A stretch of DNA of 64,000 bases from Curtobacterium sp. BH-2-1-1 (GTDB taxonomy: Bacteria; Actinomycetota; Actinomycetes; Actinomycetales; Microbacteriaceae), in assembly GCF_001806325.1 (NCBI RefSeq), contig NZ_CP017580.1, positions 186,001 through 250,000 of the forward strand. The letters run 5' to 3'. This document shows positions 16,885-24,949 of the stretch, piece by piece. Both the position numbers and the translations under genes were made by a program. Under the pieces are notes generated by a model. It made no database searches, had not been told where the DNA came from, and was given only the letters and a program-made list of their open reading frames with translations. Each line of letters starts with the position of its first letter. Position 1 is the stretch's first letter.

Positions 16885-17555
16885 TCCGCGTGCTGGTGGC
16901 GGACGACCAGCCGCTGGTCCGCGCCGGTGTCTCCGCCCTGCTGTCCGCAGAGCCCGACATCGAGGTCGTGGGGGTCGCCGCCGACGGCGGCGAGGCCCTC
17001 GCCCTCGCCCGGAGCACCCGGCCCGACGTCGCGTGCCTCGACATCCGGATGCCGGTGCGGAACGGCATCGAGGTCACGCGCGAACTCTGCGCGCCCGGGG
17101 CCGACCCCGCGGTCCCGGTGCTCGTGCTCACCACGTTCGACCTCGACGACCTCGTGTTCGGCGCGCTCGAGGCGGGTGCGTCGGGCTTCCTCCTGAAGGA
17201 CGCCGAGCCGGACGTGATCGTCGGGGCCGTGCGGCAGGTCGCCGCCGGCAACGGCACCATCGACCAGGCGCTCACCCGTCGTGTGCTGCGCGAGTTCGTC
17301 GCGCGGCGGAGCCTGCAGCCGGTGTCGGGCGACCGGGCGGACGAGGTCCTCACGGCTCGCGAGCGGGACGTGCTCCTGCTGCTCGCCCAGGGGATGTCGA
17401 ACGAGGAGATCGCCGCCGCGCTCGTCGTCGAGGTCTCCACGGTGAAGTCGCACCTCGCCCGGATGCTGCCGAAGCTCGGGGTGCGGTCGCGGTTGCAGGC
17501 CGTCGTGTGGGCGTACCAGAACCGGATCGTGACGGTGCCGGGGGCGAACGGTTAG
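16881..17555 (+). CDS. Response regulator, NarL/LuxR family
   Basis: 224 aa. Receiver domain with the acidic pocket ADDQ (8-9), phospho-acceptor Asp54 in CLDIRMP, the TTFD region and the conserved Lys in FLLKDAEPD. The C-terminal LuxR-type HTH runs from LTARERDVLLLLAQGMSNEEIAAAL to TVKSHLARMLPKLGVRSR. Starts with GTG overlapping the kinase stop. Its TAG stop overlaps the TAA of the convergent reductase gene (shared TTAG), leaving no room for a terminator between them. Confidence 0.93.
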   Translation: MIRVLVADDQPLVRAGVSALLSAEPDIEVVGVAADGGEALALARSTRPDVACLDIRMPVRNGIEVTRELCAPGADPAVPVLVLTTFDLDDLVFGALEAGASGFLLKDAEPDVIVGAVRQVAAGNGTIDQALTRRVLREFVARRSLQPVSGDRADEVLTARERDVLLLLAQGMSNEEIAAALVVEVSTVKSHLARMLPKLGVRSRLQAVVWAYQNRIVTVPGANG

Positions 17556-18160
17556 CTGCGGCGGCGGTACCGGATGTGGGTCGTCAGCGGCGAGTGCAGG
17601 ACCTCGACGGGCTCGAAGTCGAACGACTCGGCGCCGTCCGCGAAGATCCGCTCTCCGGAGCCGAGCAGCACCGGGGCGATGTCGAGCGTGAGTTCGTCGA
17701 CGACCCCGGCGGCGAGCGCCTGGCGGACCGTCGAGGCGCCGCCGGCGATGTCGACCCCGGCGTCACCGGCCGCCTCGACGGCGCGCGTGTAGGCGGCGTC
17801 GAAGCCGTCGGTGACGAAGTGGAAGGTCGTGCCGCCGTCGAGCTCGATCGGGTCGTGGGCCGTGTGCGAGAGCACGAAGACGGGTGCGTGGTACGGCGGT
17901 TCGTCGCCCCACCAGCCCGTCCAGTCGTCGGGCCGCTCGGTGCTGGGCGGCCCGAACATGTTCTGGCCCATCACGTACGCGCCGCGGGGGCGCATGAGCC
18001 AGCCCGCTGCCGTGCGGTCCGCCTCGCCGACGTCGGCGCCGGGCATGTGCCAGGTGTGGAGCTCCCCGCCCCGGCGTCCGAGGGGTTGGTCGAGGCGCTG
18101 GTCGGGCCCGGCGACGAAGCCGTCGAGGGAGATCGACATGTGGCAGGTGGTGTCGGTCAT
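17552..18160 (-). CDS. Dihydrofolate-reductase-like (RibD C-terminal domain) protein
   Basis: 202 aa of the YyaP/RibD-C superfamily: MSISLDGFVAGPDQ start motif, GAYVMGQNMF, PVFVLSHTAHDP, and GDAGVDIAGGASTVRQALAAGVVDELTLDIAPVLLGSGERIF. This is an NADPH-binding reductase fold; members are not true folate enzymes and their substrates are mostly unknown. ATG 18160 has GGAAG 8 nt upstream. Convergent and overlapping at the stop codon with the NarL-type regulator. Confidence 0.85.
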   Translation of the reverse strand: MTDTTCHMSISLDGFVAGPDQRLDQPLGRRGGELHTWHMPGADVGEADRTAAGWLMRPRGAYVMGQNMFGPPSTERPDDWTGWWGDEPPYHAPVFVLSHTAHDPIELDGGTTFHFVTDGFDAAYTRAVEAAGDAGVDIAGGASTVRQALAAGVVDELTLDIAPVLLGSGERIFADGAESFDFEPVEVLHSPLTTHIRYRRRS

Positions 18161-18201
18161 CAGGTGCGCTTCCGTTCGGGGGCTCCGGCTCGGTCGTGGG
18201 T

Positions 18202-19101
18202 TCAGGCTCGGACGTGTTCTGCGAGCACGTCCCGCACCGTCGTCCAGCCCTCTGCACCGTACCGCTCGTCGTCGACGTGACGCAGCGTGGCCTCGCCGCT
18301 GAACATGCTGACGAAGTACTGCATGCCCTGCCACGCCGGGAATGGCTCGTCGTCGCCGGCCTTCGACAGGCGTCGTCCGACCCGGGCCATCGCCGAGAGC
18401 GTCGTCGCGGTTCCCGCCCACTGCAGTCGGAAGGGGGTGCCGGTGAGCCGGGACATCGTGTCGGCGATGCTCCGCGAGGTCACCCGGTCCCCCGCGACCT
18501 CGACGAACCGCGGTGCACCCGGGTCGAGCGCGACGAGGGCGGTGGTGCGGGCGACGTCGTCCTTCGTGGTGAAGTCGAGCACCTGGTCGGCCGAGGACCA
18601 GTAGAGCACCCGCTGTCGGTCGAACAGGATGAGCGGCGCCTGCCCGGTGAGCATGTCCGTGAACGCGCCGTTCAGCACCGAGGTCGCCCGGATGCGTGCG
18701 GCGTCGACGTCGGCGGCGAACTCCCGGCGCAGCTCGAAGTTCCGGTTCGTCCCCGGAGTGATGGACCGGTAGTCGGCGGCGTAGTCGGACGGGATGAACC
18801 GTTCGACGCCGGCGTCCACCGCTGCCCGGAGCAGGGCGCGCTGCGCGTCGACGATGACCGAGCGCGTGCCGCTCACCGCGGACACCACGACCTCGGCCCC
18901 GGCGAGCGCCGAGGTGAGCGCTGCGTGGCCGTCGTAGTCGGCGCGGACCACCTCGACGTGGTCGTCGTCCTCGATCGGTGCCGTCGCCGTGGACCCGGGG
19001 CGGGTCAGGACGCGGACGTGGGTGTCGTGCCTGCGGAGTGCTCGGACGATGCGTCCGCCGAGGTCACCGGTCGCGCCGGCGACGAGGACGGTGGTGGTCA
19101 C
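18202..19101 (-). CDS. NmrA-like NAD(P)-binding protein
   Basis: 299 aa, atypical short-chain dehydrogenase of the NmrA/isoflavone-reductase-like group: VLVAGATGDLGGRIVRAL dinucleotide motif at the N-terminus, VVSAVSG strand, and FIPSDYAADY in the place of the catalytic segment. The GTG start at 19101 overlaps the stop of the upstream EthD-like gene by 4 bp. It may be a redox-sensing or quinone/aromatic reductase; function not resolved. Gap to the downstream reductase is 41 bp. Confidence 0.85.
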   Translation of the reverse strand: MTTTVLVAGATGDLGGRIVRALRRHDTHVRVLTRPGSTATAPIEDDDHVEVVRADYDGHAALTSALAGAEVVVSAVSGTRSVIVDAQRALLRAAVDAGVERFIPSDYAADYRSITPGTNRNFELRREFAADVDAARIRATSVLNGAFTDMLTGQAPLILFDRQRVLYWSSADQVLDFTTKDDVARTTALVALDPGAPRFVEVAGDRVTSRSIADTMSRLTGTPFRLQWAGTATTLSAMARVGRRLSKAGDDEPFPAWQGMQYFVSMFSGEATLRHVDDERYGAEGWTTVRDVLAEHVRA

Positions 19102-19403
19102 GCCTTCTCGACGTCGGAGAAGAGCCCGGTGAAGGTCGCTCCGGTGGCGCCGAGCTGGCCGAAGAACGCGCCCACTTCCTCGCCGGCGACGGCTGCGGAC
19201 GCGTCGTCGTAGGAGTCGAAGTACAGGTCGAGTGTCCGGTGGGCCGGGGTGGGCGTGCCGTCCTCCTTCGGCCAGACCTTGCCGGCCTCGAGGCGGCGGA
19301 GCTGCGGCAGGGCGCCGGCAGCTTCCTCGAGTGCGGGGTACGCCTGCTCGAAGGCGGCGGGGTCGGTCGGGTTGTCGATGATGAGGGTGATCTTGGTCGT
19401 CAT
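19098..19403 (-). CDS. EthD family protein
   Basis: 101-aa alpha/beta-barrel (ferredoxin-like) protein: TKITLIIDNPTDPAAFEQAYPALEEAAGALPQL, RRLEAGKVWPKEDGTPTP, RTLDLYFDSYDDASAAVAGEEVGAFF. EthD proteins dimerise and are found with oxidoreductases acting on ethers or aromatic compounds; this one is coupled to the NmrA-like gene by a 4-bp overlap. First gene of a three-gene leftward set with the RibD-like reductase last. Confidence 0.8.
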   Translation of the reverse strand: MTTKITLIIDNPTDPAAFEQAYPALEEAAGALPQLRRLEAGKVWPKEDGTPTPAHRTLDLYFDSYDDASAAVAGEEVGAFFGQLGATGATFTGLFSDVEKA

Positions 19404-19778
19404 GGGGCCAGTGTTCTCCCTCGTCGCTGTCGTCGTCCGGAGGGGTCGGATCTCGTCGCTGCGCGCCCACTCGTCTCCGTCGCGTTCGACTGGTCACCGG
19501 GTGGTTCCGGGAGGTTCTGGTCCGCGATGCGACGCCGACTCGTGCGGTACGGCTGGCCCCAGCGAGCCCTCGGCCGCCCGCCTCGGTGGCCGATCGGCTG
19601 ACGAGCCGAGCTCGCAGGCCCGTGGCTGGACGCGGCGAGTGTCAGACGCCCACCTGCCCAGGAGGACCGCGGGCTGGCCGACCGGTGGAGCACCTCCCCC
19701 TCTCGGTGGATGCGCGCGCTCTCGCGCAGCTGTCAGGCTCCGACCGGCGCAACGCGTCACACCGATGAGGGGATCGAA
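19404..19778. other. Intergenic stretch without recognised gene
   Basis: No conserved coding sequence recognised on either strand. Contains one short inverted repeat (CGGCT-GACG-AGCCG near 19594). It may hold the promoters of the EthD-like gene (leftward) and of the small genes starting at 19780 (rightward). Confidence 0.5.
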
Positions 19779-19779
19779 C

Positions 19780-19848
19780 GTGAACACGAGAACACACGCA
19801 CTTCGACGCACGACCGTCGTGAAGACCGCCCGGAACAACTGCCGTTGA
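19780..19848 (+). CDS. Possible 22-aa Arg-rich leader peptide
   Basis: GTG at 19780 with AGGGGA 7 nt upstream opens a 22-codon frame containing TRTHALRRTTVV and ending CR; an in-frame ATG at 19765 would give 27 aa. Its TGA overlaps the GAGG ribosome-binding site of the membrane protein at 19859, the geometry of a translationally coupled leader. No homology known to me. Confidence 0.35.
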   Translation: MNTRTHALRRTTVVKTARNNCR

Positions 19849-19858
19849 GGTGCAACCG

Positions 19859-20029
19859 ATGTTGCTGAAGTTCGTCCCGATCCCGATCATCATCCTCGGC
19901 TTGATCGGTTTCCTCGCCGACATCAGTTGGTGGTTGCTCGCCATCCTCGGAGCCGCCTCGGCACTCGCTCTCATCGCCGGAGACGCCCTGATCGCTCGAC
20001 CCAAGCGCCAGACGTCAGCACGCCGTTGA
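19859..20029 (+). CDS. Small hydrophobic membrane protein, 56 aa
   Basis: ATG 19859 with GAGG 8 nt upstream. The product has two hydrophobic segments (about residues 5-20 and 24-44, with a DISWW turn) and a basic C-terminus ARPKRQTSARR, so it is probably a two-helix inner-membrane protein. Codon use in the first 30 codons is richer in T-ending codons than the neighbours. No family recognised. A GCCCCA/TGGGGC hairpin follows. Confidence 0.6.
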   Translation: MLLKFVPIPIIILGLIGFLADISWWLLAILGAASALALIAGDALIARPKRQTSARR

Positions 20030-20039
20030 GACAACGAGC

Positions 20040-20072
20040 GCCCCAACGCCCATCGGTGCTGGGGCTCTCGGT
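20040..20072 (+). terminator. Hairpin after the small membrane protein
   Basis: GCGCCCCA pairs imperfectly with TGGGGCTC across a loop of about 14 nt, starting about 10 bp after the stop at 20029. No T-tract. Confidence 0.4.
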
Positions 20073-20315
20073 TCCCACGCCGCAGCGTTCTCAGCGTGAC
20101 ACTCATCACCAGAACGCCCCGCCCCGCCTACCGAACACGAGTTGATGCCCCGGCGTCCATGCTTCCCGCGATTGCAGGAGTGGCCCCGGCTCGAGTACTG
20201 AAGCCACGCGCCTGTGGCGGCGACCGGTTGCCGATCAGATGTCGAGACCTTGCTCAGGGCCCGACGCTTGTCCGACCAGTCGTCCGGATCGCACATGGGT
20301 GACAGGATGCTGGTC

Positions 20316-20861
20316 ATGCCGACCATGAATGCGCTTCTTGTCATCGATCTGCAGCGGGGCGTGATGAGGAACTGTTTCGACGCGGAGGGTGTGCTCGCGC
20401 GGACCGCCCGACTCGTTGATCGTGCCCGAGCAAGCGATGTGCCTGTCGTGTGGGTGCAGGATCACGACGACTTCGCGGAAGGGTCCGCAGACTGGCAACT
20501 TGCGGTGCCGCTGGAGCGGCGATCCAACGAGCCACTGGTGAAGAAGGAGTACCGGGACTCGTTCTCGGACACGGACCTCGACGAGGTCCTGGATCGCTTG
20601 GGCGTGCGGCATCTCGTCGTCGCGGGTGCGCAGAGCGACTACTGCATCCGGACGACGACCCAGGCCGCGGCCGCCCGTGGCTTCGACGTGACGCTGGTGT
20701 CCGATGCACACACGACGACGGACGCAGAGCACGACGGTGTCCGCATCAGTGGGGAGCAGATCGTCGCCCACACGAACATGTACTTCGGCGGGCTCAGGTA
20801 CCCCGGCCGGCACTACGCCGCCGAGCGACACGACCGAGTGGAATTCGCGCCCGCTCACTGA
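20316..20861 (+). CDS. Cysteine hydrolase, isochorismatase family
   Basis: 181 aa from ATG 20316 (ACAGGA about 8 nt upstream); in-frame ATGs at 20295, 20307 and 20325 are alternatives. The catalytic triad of the family is present: Asp11 in LLVIDLQRG, Lys in [12 protein letters not shown] (about 76-77) and nucleophilic Cys110 in [12 protein letters not shown]. Such enzymes hydrolyse isochorismate, nicotinamide or other amides; the residues around the active site do not settle which. Convergent with the phosphotransferase gene, 8 bp apart. Confidence 0.87.
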   Translation: MPTMNALLVIDLQRGVMRNCFDAEGVLARTARLVDRARASDVPVVWVQDHDDFAEGSADWQLAVPLERRSNEPLVKKEYRDSFSDTDLDEVLDRLGVRHLVVAGAQSDYCIRTTTQAAAARGFDVTLVSDAHTTTDAEHDGVRISGEQIVAHTNMYFGGLRYPGRHYAAERHDRVEFAPAH

Positions 20862-20869
20862 CGGATCGG

Positions 20870-21769
20870 CTACCGGATGAGCTCCTGGATCACATCGAGG
20901 CCGTCGCGGCAGCGCTGGACGTACCCGGCGTACAGATCCGCACGGTTGTCGAGCGCCCAGCGGGTGACGTCGACGAGATGCAGAGCGGTCATCATCGCGA
21001 GTTCATCCCGCGCCCGGTCCGAGCCGAGACCGGCGGCTTGCACGAAGTCGTCGTAGTCCTGCCGATCGACCGATTCTTCGATGAAGCACCACTCGAAGAC
21101 CCGTCGAGCGTCGGTCCAAAGCGTTGGTCCGGTCTCGGCGCCGCCCCAGTCGATCAGGACGGGTGGGGCCTCCGGGCCGCGTGAGATGAGGTTGCGGGGC
21201 GCGAGGTCGCCATGTGCCAGGCCGTGTTCGTAGGTCCCACGGGCCAGGTGGGCGAACATGCGATCGACGACTGCTCGTTGCTCGTAGGCGCCGTCCGTGA
21301 AGAGCACGTCATCCGGCCCGAGGGAAGTGCGGTTGTAGTCGAGGTGCGCGGCCCACGCGGTGTGATGGTCCTTCCCGAACCGGGAGTAGAGGGACAGCGG
21401 GGCGTCGTGCAGGGGCACCCTGCCGACCGTGCGGGCGTAGACGCCGAGCCATGACCACGGCCGCAGGACCGCGCGGTCGTCAGGTGCGACGTAGGTCGAC
21501 AGCGAGAAGGCGACCCCAGCCTCCACTCCGTGAGCGAGGGGTTCCGCAGTGGCGATGCCCGTTCGGGCCGCAGCGTCCGCCGCCCAGGCCTCGACTGGGA
21601 ACTCATCGGCGCGGAGCGGATCCACCGGGTACCGGAGAACGACGGGGTTGCCTCCTGCGCGTTCGACGCGGAACGTGTGGTTGACCGTGCCGCCCGGGAG
21701 CGGTTCGAGACGTGTGGGCGTTCCACCGATGCTCCGCATCACCGCGCTGAGCCAGGCGTCGTCGACCAT
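20870..21769 (-). CDS. Aminoglycoside phosphotransferase (APH/choline kinase) family protein
   Basis: 299 aa. Kinase-like fold: N-lobe GGTVNHTFRVERAGGNPVVLRYP, Brenner motif HGDLAPRNLISR (catalytic Asp and Asn) and metal-binding IDWGGAETGP in place of DxD. Starts at ATG 21769 with GGGAGG about 11 nt upstream; an in-frame GTG at 21781 is possible. Family members phosphorylate sugars, aminoglycosides, homoserine or macrolides, so resistance should not be assumed. Confidence 0.82.
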   Translation of the reverse strand: MVDDAWLSAVMRSIGGTPTRLEPLPGGTVNHTFRVERAGGNPVVLRYPVDPLRADEFPVEAWAADAAARTGIATAEPLAHGVEAGVAFSLSTYVAPDDRAVLRPWSWLGVYARTVGRVPLHDAPLSLYSRFGKDHHTAWAAHLDYNRTSLGPDDVLFTDGAYEQRAVVDRMFAHLARGTYEHGLAHGDLAPRNLISRGPEAPPVLIDWGGAETGPTLWTDARRVFEWCFIEESVDRQDYDDFVQAAGLGSDRARDELAMMTALHLVDVTRWALDNRADLYAGYVQRCRDGLDVIQELIR

Positions 21770-21926
21770 ATTGGTGTCCACCCTCCCATTGTGATGCGGA
21801 TGGAGCCCGCAGCTGCGGGCCGACCGGTCGTCCGCCCGCACTCCTCTGGGTGGCGGCTGAGCGCGAGACGGGGACGGCCAGCAAGATGGATCGGACCACG
21901 CGAGCGCGGCGGTCGGAGAGGACACC

Positions 21927-22355
21927 GTGACGAACGACATCAGCGATGCCGGACTGCAGGCAATGATCGACCGAGCCGGGCAGATCACCGCCGACGAGGC
22001 AGAGTCGCTCGACATCGCGTGGAAAGCCGACGAGGCGATCCTGCTGCCGGAACCGAGTGCCTCCCTCGCGATCCAGGGAGGCGCTGACGGGCGGATGGTC
22101 ACGAACGCCGACCTCGTGGCCGCTTGGCAGCACGCGCTCGATGCCGCTGGCGCAGCGGGACGCGTCGAGGAGATCGAGGCCGCGCAGGAGGCTGGACGCG
22201 CGGTGCGACACTCGGAGGCGCACCTCCGGGATCGTGCGGGCGCCGAGGAAGCCGTCCGATCCGCGGTGCTCGCGAGCGGGGTACGCGACCTCGTCTCGGA
22301 CGACGAGTACGCCACGCTGACGGCCGTCTGGCGCAAGGTGCTCGGAGAGGTCTGA
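21927..22355 (+). CDS. Hypothetical protein, 142 aa
   Basis: GTG 21927 preceded by GGAGAGGACACC. Soluble, acidic, strongly alpha-helical, rich in Ala and Glu (RVEEIEAAQEAGRAVRHSEAHL). A GGADGRMVTNADLVAAW segment in the middle is the only non-helical-looking part. No domain recognised. Convergent with the membrane protein gene 60 bp downstream. Confidence 0.6.
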   Translation: MTNDISDAGLQAMIDRAGQITADEAESLDIAWKADEAILLPEPSASLAIQGGADGRMVTNADLVAAWQHALDAAGAAGRVEEIEAAQEAGRAVRHSEAHLRDRAGAEEAVRSAVLASGVRDLVSDDEYATLTAVWRKVLGEV

Positions 22356-22414
22356 CCCGTCGGCTGCTCGCGCTCCACCGAGAGCCTCTCGCCGCCTGGT
22401 GTGGGGCTGGCGGA

Positions 22415-23497
22415 TCAGGGGCGAGCGACGCCGCTGAAGTCCGGGGAGCCGTCCGGCGCCGCCGGCAGCGGCGTTCCGTCGACGTAGCGCGGCCACGCGA
22501 GCGCGCGGGCGCCGTCCGGTCGACGTTCGTAGAGCAGACCGTCGCTGCCCGTGACCGTCAGCGCCGTTTCCTGGGTCGTCCGGGCGTCGTCCGCTCGGGC
22601 CGACCGGGCTGCCTCAGCCGGAGGCACCTCGTGGTCGACGAGCCGCCCGGATGCCGCTGGAGGGACGGCAGGTCCGGGCACGCTCGTCCACTCGCCGACG
22701 GGCGGAACGGCTGCAGCGTGCTTCTCCGAGCCCGACACCCCCGTGGGCTCCACCACCGGTGGCATGGTGGAGGCCGCACCGTCCGGCGTCGAGGACGGTC
22801 GTGGCCACACGGCTGCGGACGGCTCGGAGGACCCACCTTGACCCCCGCGGTCGTGGTCACGCGGTCGGAACAGCGCGTTGCTCAGCGGCACGACGACGGT
22901 TCCGAGCAGGTCGAGGATGACCACCACCCAGACCAGTCGCCAGAACCCGCTGGCGAGGTCGAGGTCGGGAGCGAGGAGGGGCACCGACAGCAGCAGGGCG
23001 AGGAGCGCGATCACCCCGACGGTCGCCTTCGCGACGAGCTGCAGCAGCGGGGTCGGGTACCGCCGGTGGATGACGAGGAGCAGGTGCACGTGCAGCAGCG
23101 CGAAGCGTGCGACGAACACGATGCCGATCCACTGCATGAACCGTTCGCCGACGAGCCAGATCCCGTCCCCGCCGAGCGGGTCGACCGGCACGATCCAGAC
23201 CTTGACCAAGCCGGTCACGAGCAAGTACAGCGAGACGACGATGCTCGCGAACGCGAACCTCCCGGACCGCCGCGACGACACGTCGGCGTCGTACCAGGAC
23301 AGGAGCGCGAACACGACGACCACGACGACGGTCAGCAGGAGTTGCACCGCGACCCGGCCGAAGTCCCCGAGGAGCACCGCGACGATGCCGACCAGGCCGG
23401 CAGCGACGACGGCACCGATGATCGTCCGGAACACCAGTGGACGGACCCTCGCCCACCGTGGGTCGATCGTGCCCGTCACCACATCCGTGCTCGCCAT
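22415..23497 (-). CDS. Multi-pass membrane protein with long disordered C-terminus
   Basis: 360 aa. Residues 1-215 contain about six hydrophobic helices (IIGAVVAAGLVGIVAVLL, LLLTVVVVVVFALLSW, FASIVVSLYLLVTGL, and later LVWVVVILDLLGTVVVPL). From about 215 a Pro/Ser/Glu-rich cytoplasmic tail follows (ending TGSDGLLYERRPDGARALAWPRY). ATG 23497 has GGGAGGG 6 nt upstream, and a minus-strand TAGTGT box lies about 37 nt upstream, so this gene has a true leader. Function unknown. Confidence 0.72.
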   Translation of the reverse strand: MASTDVVTGTIDPRWARVRPLVFRTIIGAVVAAGLVGIVAVLLGDFGRVAVQLLLTVVVVVVFALLSWYDADVSSRRSGRFAFASIVVSLYLLVTGLVKVWIVPVDPLGGDGIWLVGERFMQWIGIVFVARFALLHVHLLLVIHRRYPTPLLQLVAKATVGVIALLALLLSVPLLAPDLDLASGFWRLVWVVVILDLLGTVVVPLSNALFRPRDHDRGGQGGSSEPSAAVWPRPSSTPDGAASTMPPVVEPTGVSGSEKHAAAVPPVGEWTSVPGPAVPPAASGRLVDHEVPPAEAARSARADDARTTQETALTVTGSDGLLYERRPDGARALAWPRYVDGTPLPAAPDGSPDFSGVARP

Positions 23498-23618
23498 GCG
23501 CGCCCTCCCTCACGTCGATGTCCCCGAACACTAGCGGCGCTCGACCGTCCGCACAGCACCGTGAACGGGGGCCGCTCGGAGTCAACACGCCCAGGCCGGC
23601 GACCGGCACTCGGCGCCG

Positions 23619-24197
23619 TCAGATCTCCCAGTCCGACGAGTACGTCCGGCCCTGCAACAGGTGCGCGAGCTCGACGTGCACGTCCATGGTCTTGTCCATC
23701 CGCTCGGACCGGTCCGGGCGCAGCTGCTCGCCCTCCCAGTCGCGCTCCGAGAAGTACGCGGTGTACGGGTTGACGACGCACTTGAAGTCGAGCATCAGGG
23801 ACTGCGCGAGCGCCCCGGTCGCCATCGTGCTGTGCGGGAGACCCGCTGCGCAGACGAAGGTGACGACCTTGTCGAACCAGGCCGCGCGCCGTCCGTTGCC
23901 CGTCGCGCCGGTGGCTTCCACGAGCGCCTTCACCGTCGACGAGGGCGCCCAGTTGTAGATCGGGAACGCCAGGACGATGCCGTCCGCATCGCTGATCGCC
24001 CGGTGCAGCTCCTCGAACGCTCGTGTGCCGAACACTCGGTCGTTGTCGAACGCTCCGAGCCCGGCATCGACGAGGTCGATGACACCGCCCCGGTGTCCTG
24101 CGCTCCGGAGGCGCTCTGCGGCACGGTCGGCAAGACGGCGGCTGACGCTCGCGGGATCGAGGCTGCACGAGACGACGGGCAGGTTCAGCGACTCCAC
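23619..24197 (-). CDS. NADPH-dependent FMN reductase family protein
   Basis: 192 aa, flavodoxin-like. Motifs: VVSCSLDPASVSRRLAD (phosphate-binding loop), DADGIVLAFPIYNWAPSSTVKALVE (the P-x-Y-N flavin contact), VVTFVCAAGLPHSTM. I place the start at GTG 24197 because a minus-strand TAGCGT box ends exactly 7 nt before it; a GTG at 24206 would lie inside that box's spacer. Predicted to reduce FMN or quinones with NAD(P)H. Divergent from the GNAT gene with only 41 bp between start codons. Confidence 0.83.
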   Translation of the reverse strand: MESLNLPVVSCSLDPASVSRRLADRAAERLRSAGHRGGVIDLVDAGLGAFDNDRVFGTRAFEELHRAISDADGIVLAFPIYNWAPSSTVKALVEATGATGNGRRAAWFDKVVTFVCAAGLPHSTMATGALAQSLMLDFKCVVNPYTAYFSERDWEGEQLRPDRSERMDKTMDVHVELAHLLQGRTYSSDWEI

Positions 24198-24204
24198 CCG
24201 CAGC

Positions 24205-24210
24205 ACGCTA
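24205..24210 (-). promoter_or_regulatory. -10 box of a leaderless promoter (FMN reductase)
   Basis: Minus-strand TAGCGT, 7 nt before GTG 24197; it decides the start codon of that gene. Confidence 0.55.
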
Positions 24211-24238
24211 CCGGAGCGGCCGTGCGAGGATCGGAGCC

Positions 24239-24826
24239 GTGGGGGAAACGAGAGTGTTGCCAGCGGACGTGCCCGAGGTCGCGGAACTCGAAGCGCAGGG
24301 GTGGAGCGTCACCGCCCGGTCGTTCGGCGCCCAGCTCGACGCCGACCGGATCGACCGGCAGCAGCTGCAGTCGCTCGTGGACCGCACCGCCGACATCGGT
24401 GCGACGCGGCCGCTCGGTCATGACGACGTCGACGCGGTCCTGCGGCTCGACGCGCTGACGGCCCACGACTACCCCGGCGGAGTCGCGACCCAGCACGAGC
24501 CGCTCGACCGCGGGGCAGCGACCCCGACGACGTCGAGGCCCGCGTTCGGCACGGTCACGCCGGACGGCGAACTCGTCGCGATGACGTTCGTCGACACGGA
24601 CGGGCCCCACGCCGAGACCCACTTCACGGTCGTGCACCCCGGACTACGCGGCCGCGGGCTCGGACAGGCGGTCAAGGCTGCGTCGGTGCTCGCGTTGGCG
24701 GACGCGGGCACCACCCGGTTCCGCACCGGCGGTTCCGCGGAGAACACCGCGATCACGGCGGCGAACGCCGCCCTCGGCTACGTCCGCGACGAGGAGTGGG
24801 TGACGCTCGAGCCGCGCCCGCGGTGA
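24239..24826 (+). CDS. GNAT family N-acetyltransferase
   Basis: 195 aa. The acetyl-CoA-binding motif is HPGLRGRGLGQAVKAASV (R/Q-x-x-G-x-G) in the C-terminal half, followed by TTRFRTGGSAENTAITAANAALGY, typical of the NATs with a conserved Asn in this loop. The N-terminal half looks like a degenerate first GNAT lobe (LEAQGWSVTARSFG). GTG start 24239 lies 7 nt after a weak GAGGAT. Substrate unknown. Confidence 0.83.
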   Translation: MGETRVLPADVPEVAELEAQGWSVTARSFGAQLDADRIDRQQLQSLVDRTADIGATRPLGHDDVDAVLRLDALTAHDYPGGVATQHEPLDRGAATPTTSRPAFGTVTPDGELVAMTFVDTDGPHAETHFTVVHPGLRGRGLGQAVKAASVLALADAGTTRFRTGGSAENTAITAANAALGYVRDEEWVTLEPRPR

Positions 24827-24830
24827 GGAC

Positions 24831-24931
24831 GTGCGCACCGTCGGACGGGAGGCGCGGGTCGGGCCCGCACCGCACCTCCCGTCCGTCAGACCAGCCGCTG
24901 GGTGATGCTGCCGACCGGTCCGTCGAGCACG
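24831..24931. repeat. 101-bp direct repeat, left copy, with decayed end of the LD-carboxypeptidase gene
   Basis: Matches 25678-25778 at 99 of 101 positions. It contains a GGAGGCGCGG palindrome and the last 15 codons of the peptidase S66 gene on the minus strand. The match then jumps 105 bp: 24932-24950 equals 25884-25902. The jump is at an ACG shared by both sides, as from a small internal deletion. Confidence 0.9.
24842..24885. repeat. GGAGGCGCGG palindrome, copy 2
   Basis: Arms CGGACGGGAGGCGCGG and CCGCACCTCCCGTCCG, one mismatch, 12-nt centre. Lies between the convergent GNAT and glyoxalase genes, within the 101-bp direct repeat. Confidence 0.8.
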
Positions 24932-24949
24932 GCCTCGTCCTGGTCCAGC

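Noticed and set aside
20030..20310. tRNA or small RNA gene
   Set aside because: No cloverleaf or TPsiC-loop sequence was found; only a short hairpin after the small membrane gene.
20870..21769. Aminoglycoside resistance gene
   Set aside because: The family is broad and includes many metabolic kinases; nothing in the sequence or context points to drug resistance.
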